In this document: piece by piece, positions 6,769 to 7,528 of the stretch | How positions within the stretch are numbered: the first letter of the stretch is position 1 | Layout: each line of letters starts with the position of its first letter | DNA from: JAZNOQ01 sp045589215 | GTDB taxonomy: Bacteria > Bacillota > Clostridia > Oscillospirales > CAG-272 | Length of the DNA stretch: 7,528 nt | Assembly (NCBI GenBank): GCA_045589215.1 | Contig: JAZNOQ010000164.1 | Span: 1 to 7,528 of the forward strand | Direction: 5' to 3' | Translations under genes and position numbers: made by a program | The notes under the pieces: generated by a model | What the model was told of the DNA's origin: nothing | Seen by the model: only the letters and a program-made list of their open reading frames with translations | Databases searched by the model: none

Positions 6769-6775
6769 AAAGGAG
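6769..6775 (+). promoter_or_regulatory. Shine-Dalgarno site of the phosphopantetheinyl transferase gene
   Basis: AAAGGAG, 6 bases before ATG 6782. It fixes the start; the frame stays open further upstream (to 6689) but only through the dispersed repeats. Confidence 0.85.
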
Positions 6776-6781
6776 CCCGCG

Positions 6782-7405
6782 ATGCAGATACACCTCGGAC
6801 GAAAAAAATTCGATCCCGCGCCCACACCGCGCGAAGCGTCACGGGAAGCGCGCGCGCTCCTTCGGGAGATGCTCGAAAAGGCAGGACTGCCGATGGACAA
6901 GCAGATCGAGAAGGACGAAAACGGGCGTCCCTACGCCGTGCAAACGGTCGGCGCGCCGAAATTCGACTTCAATTTCTCCCACGCGGGACGGTACGTCGTC
7001 TGCGCCCTCGCGATCGCGGAAAAGGACGGCGAAACGCCGCGCATCGGCGTCGACGTCGAGATCCCCCACGAAGCCGTAAAAAAAGAAAGGCTCTCAAGGC
7101 GCTTCTTCACGAAAAACGAGATCGCACAGCTTGAAAGCGCGGATTACAGCGACCGCGCATTCCTCCGCATCTGGACGAGGAAGGAAGCCTACCTCAAATT
7201 CGTCGGCACGGGGCTCTCGGGCGGTATGCAAACCGCCGACACCACCGATCCCGATGCCCTCGGTGTCGTTTTTACCGAGTATACGGTCGACGGTGACCCC
7301 GAGGCGGTCCTGACGGTATGCACGGCGTCTGAATATCGAAACAATTTCCGCCCACCCCTTGCCGTCATCCTGAGCGAAGGGATTTGCGAAGCAAAGCCCG
7401 CCTAA
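6782..7405 (+). CDS. 4'-phosphopantetheinyl transferase, Sfp superfamily
   Basis: A 207-residue enzyme that would move the phosphopantetheine arm of coenzyme A onto a conserved serine of an acyl or peptidyl carrier protein, in the cytoplasm. Motifs in order: GRPY (48-51), NFSHAGRYVV (64-73), the Mg-binding GVDVE (89-93, with Asp91 and Glu93), RRFFTKNEI (106-114) and WTRKEAYLKFVGTGLS (131-146) with Lys134, Glu135 and Lys139. All catalytic positions are present. The length suits Sfp-type enzymes. The start at ATG 6782 is fixed by AAAGGAG at 6 bases. No carrier protein or synthase gene is nearby, so the partner is unknown. The last 14 residues, AVILSEGICEAKPA, are encoded by the second 40-bp dispersed repeat and the bases just after it, so the natural C-terminus has probably been replaced. 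That tail is outside the catalytic motifs, so activity may be kept. It is transcribed away from the phage genes and is probably chromosomal. Confidence 0.88.
   Translation: MQIHLGRKKFDPAPTPREASREARALLREMLEKAGLPMDKQIEKDENGRPYAVQTVGAPKFDFNFSHAGRYVVCALAIAEKDGETPRIGVDVEIPHEAVKKERLSRRFFTKNEIAQLESADYSDRAFLRIWTRKEAYLKFVGTGLSGGMQTADTTDPDALGVVFTEYTVDGDPEAVLTVCTASEYRNNFRPPLAVILSEGICEAKPA
7361..7400 (+). repeat. Dispersed repeat, copy 2 (40 bp exact), inside the transferase gene end
   Basis: Identical to 6625-6664 over 40 bases and in the same orientation; the bases on either side (7360 and 7401) differ between copies. It begins exactly at codon 194 of the transferase gene, and the stop codon TAA comes 3 bases after it ends. 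Confidence 0.9.
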
Positions 7406-7407
7406 AA

Positions 7408-7428
7408 GCCTCCCTCCGGGAGGGAGGC
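7408..7428. repeat. Perfect short palindrome after the transferase gene
   Basis: GCCTCCCTCC and GGAGGGAGGC are inverted 10-base arms around one central G. It starts 2 bases after the TAA stop. No T-run follows on the plus strand, so it is not a standard intrinsic terminator, though it could block RNA decay from the 3' end. It resembles the CCTCCCT...AGGGAGG dispersed repeats of gut Clostridia. Confidence 0.65.
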
Positions 7429-7433
7429 GTGAG

Positions 7434-7488
7434 GGAGAGTGCGTAAGGATATGACTTCATTTATCCCCATCGTTACGCAGGCTCCCCC
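7434..7488. repeat. Long interrupted palindrome
   Basis: Outer arms GGGAG / CTCCC, then TGCGTAA (7440-7446) / TTACGCA (7473-7479), then inner GGATA (7447-7451) / TATCC (7462-7466). The left arm is continuous while the right arm has a 6-base bulge (7467-7472). It has the look of a small palindromic dispersed element or a structured RNA. No gene is visible in 7406-7528. Confidence 0.5.
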
Positions 7489-7492
7489 CGTC

Positions 7493-7509
7493 TTTTGCCT
7501 TCGGCAAAA
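7493..7509. repeat. TTTTGCC-TTC-GGCAAAA hairpin
   Basis: Perfect 7-bp inverted repeat with a 3-base loop near the right edge. On either strand the stem carries an A/T-rich end, but there is no added T-run, so a weak terminator or a repeat arm are both possible. Confidence 0.45.
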
Positions 7510-7528
7510 TCCACCCCCCTCTCGGAGG

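Noticed and set aside
6480..6842. Minus-strand frame of 120 codons across the divergent region
   Set aside because: It reads through the dispersed repeats, the plus promoter and the start of the transferase gene. Such repeat-derived frames are common false genes.
6625..7400. The 40-bp direct repeats as prophage attachment sites
   Set aside because: They flank the transferase gene, not the phage genes, have no integrase nearby, and match a widespread dispersed repeat type.

Overview
The window looks like a piece of a GC-rich Bacillota (Clostridia-type, probably gut) genome carrying a phage head-assembly and DNA-packaging module. The inference rests on the low-GC Shine-Dalgarno spacers with AAAGGAG-type sites, consensus sigma-A promoters, the type of capsid and portal proteins, and short palindromic dispersed repeats of a kind I recall as common in gut Clostridia. 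No rRNA, tRNA, integrase, CRISPR array or IS transposase is visible.

Positions 1-6388 hold six closely packed genes, all on the minus strand. In transcription order (right to left) they are a probable terminase small subunit, the terminase large subunit, a beta-propeller-like protein resembling phage DNA-stabilisation or tail-hub proteins, the portal, a small scaffolding protein, and the N-terminal third or half of a P22-coat-like major capsid protein cut by the left edge. Gaps are about 4-55 bases and one junction overlaps by 8 bases, so this is one operon. Together the products would build a procapsid on the scaffold around a portal and pump DNA into it with the terminase motor. The stabilisation-type protein suggests a short-tailed (podovirus-like) particle, but the tail genes lie outside the window.

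Positions 6389-6781 are a divergent regulatory region. A minus-strand -10 box without a good -35 is preceded by four TGAGAC-type direct repeats at an exact 10-bp period, a good candidate for an activator or repressor array controlling the packaging operon. Facing the other way is a perfect TTGACA-N17-TATAAT promoter, followed by an 8-bp inverted repeat and a cluster of short palindromic dispersed repeats.

Positions 6782-7405 encode, on the plus strand, an Sfp-type 4'-phosphopantetheinyl transferase, which looks like a host gene. Its last 14 codons and stop lie in or next to a 40-bp exact copy of a repeat that is also present in its leader. The right end (7406-7528) holds nested palindromes and no gene. 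The most notable points are the phased operator-like array, the gene tail made from a dispersed repeat, the unusual place of the propeller gene between terminase and portal, and the packaging operon beginning right beside apparently chromosomal DNA. I see no clearly new molecular system.
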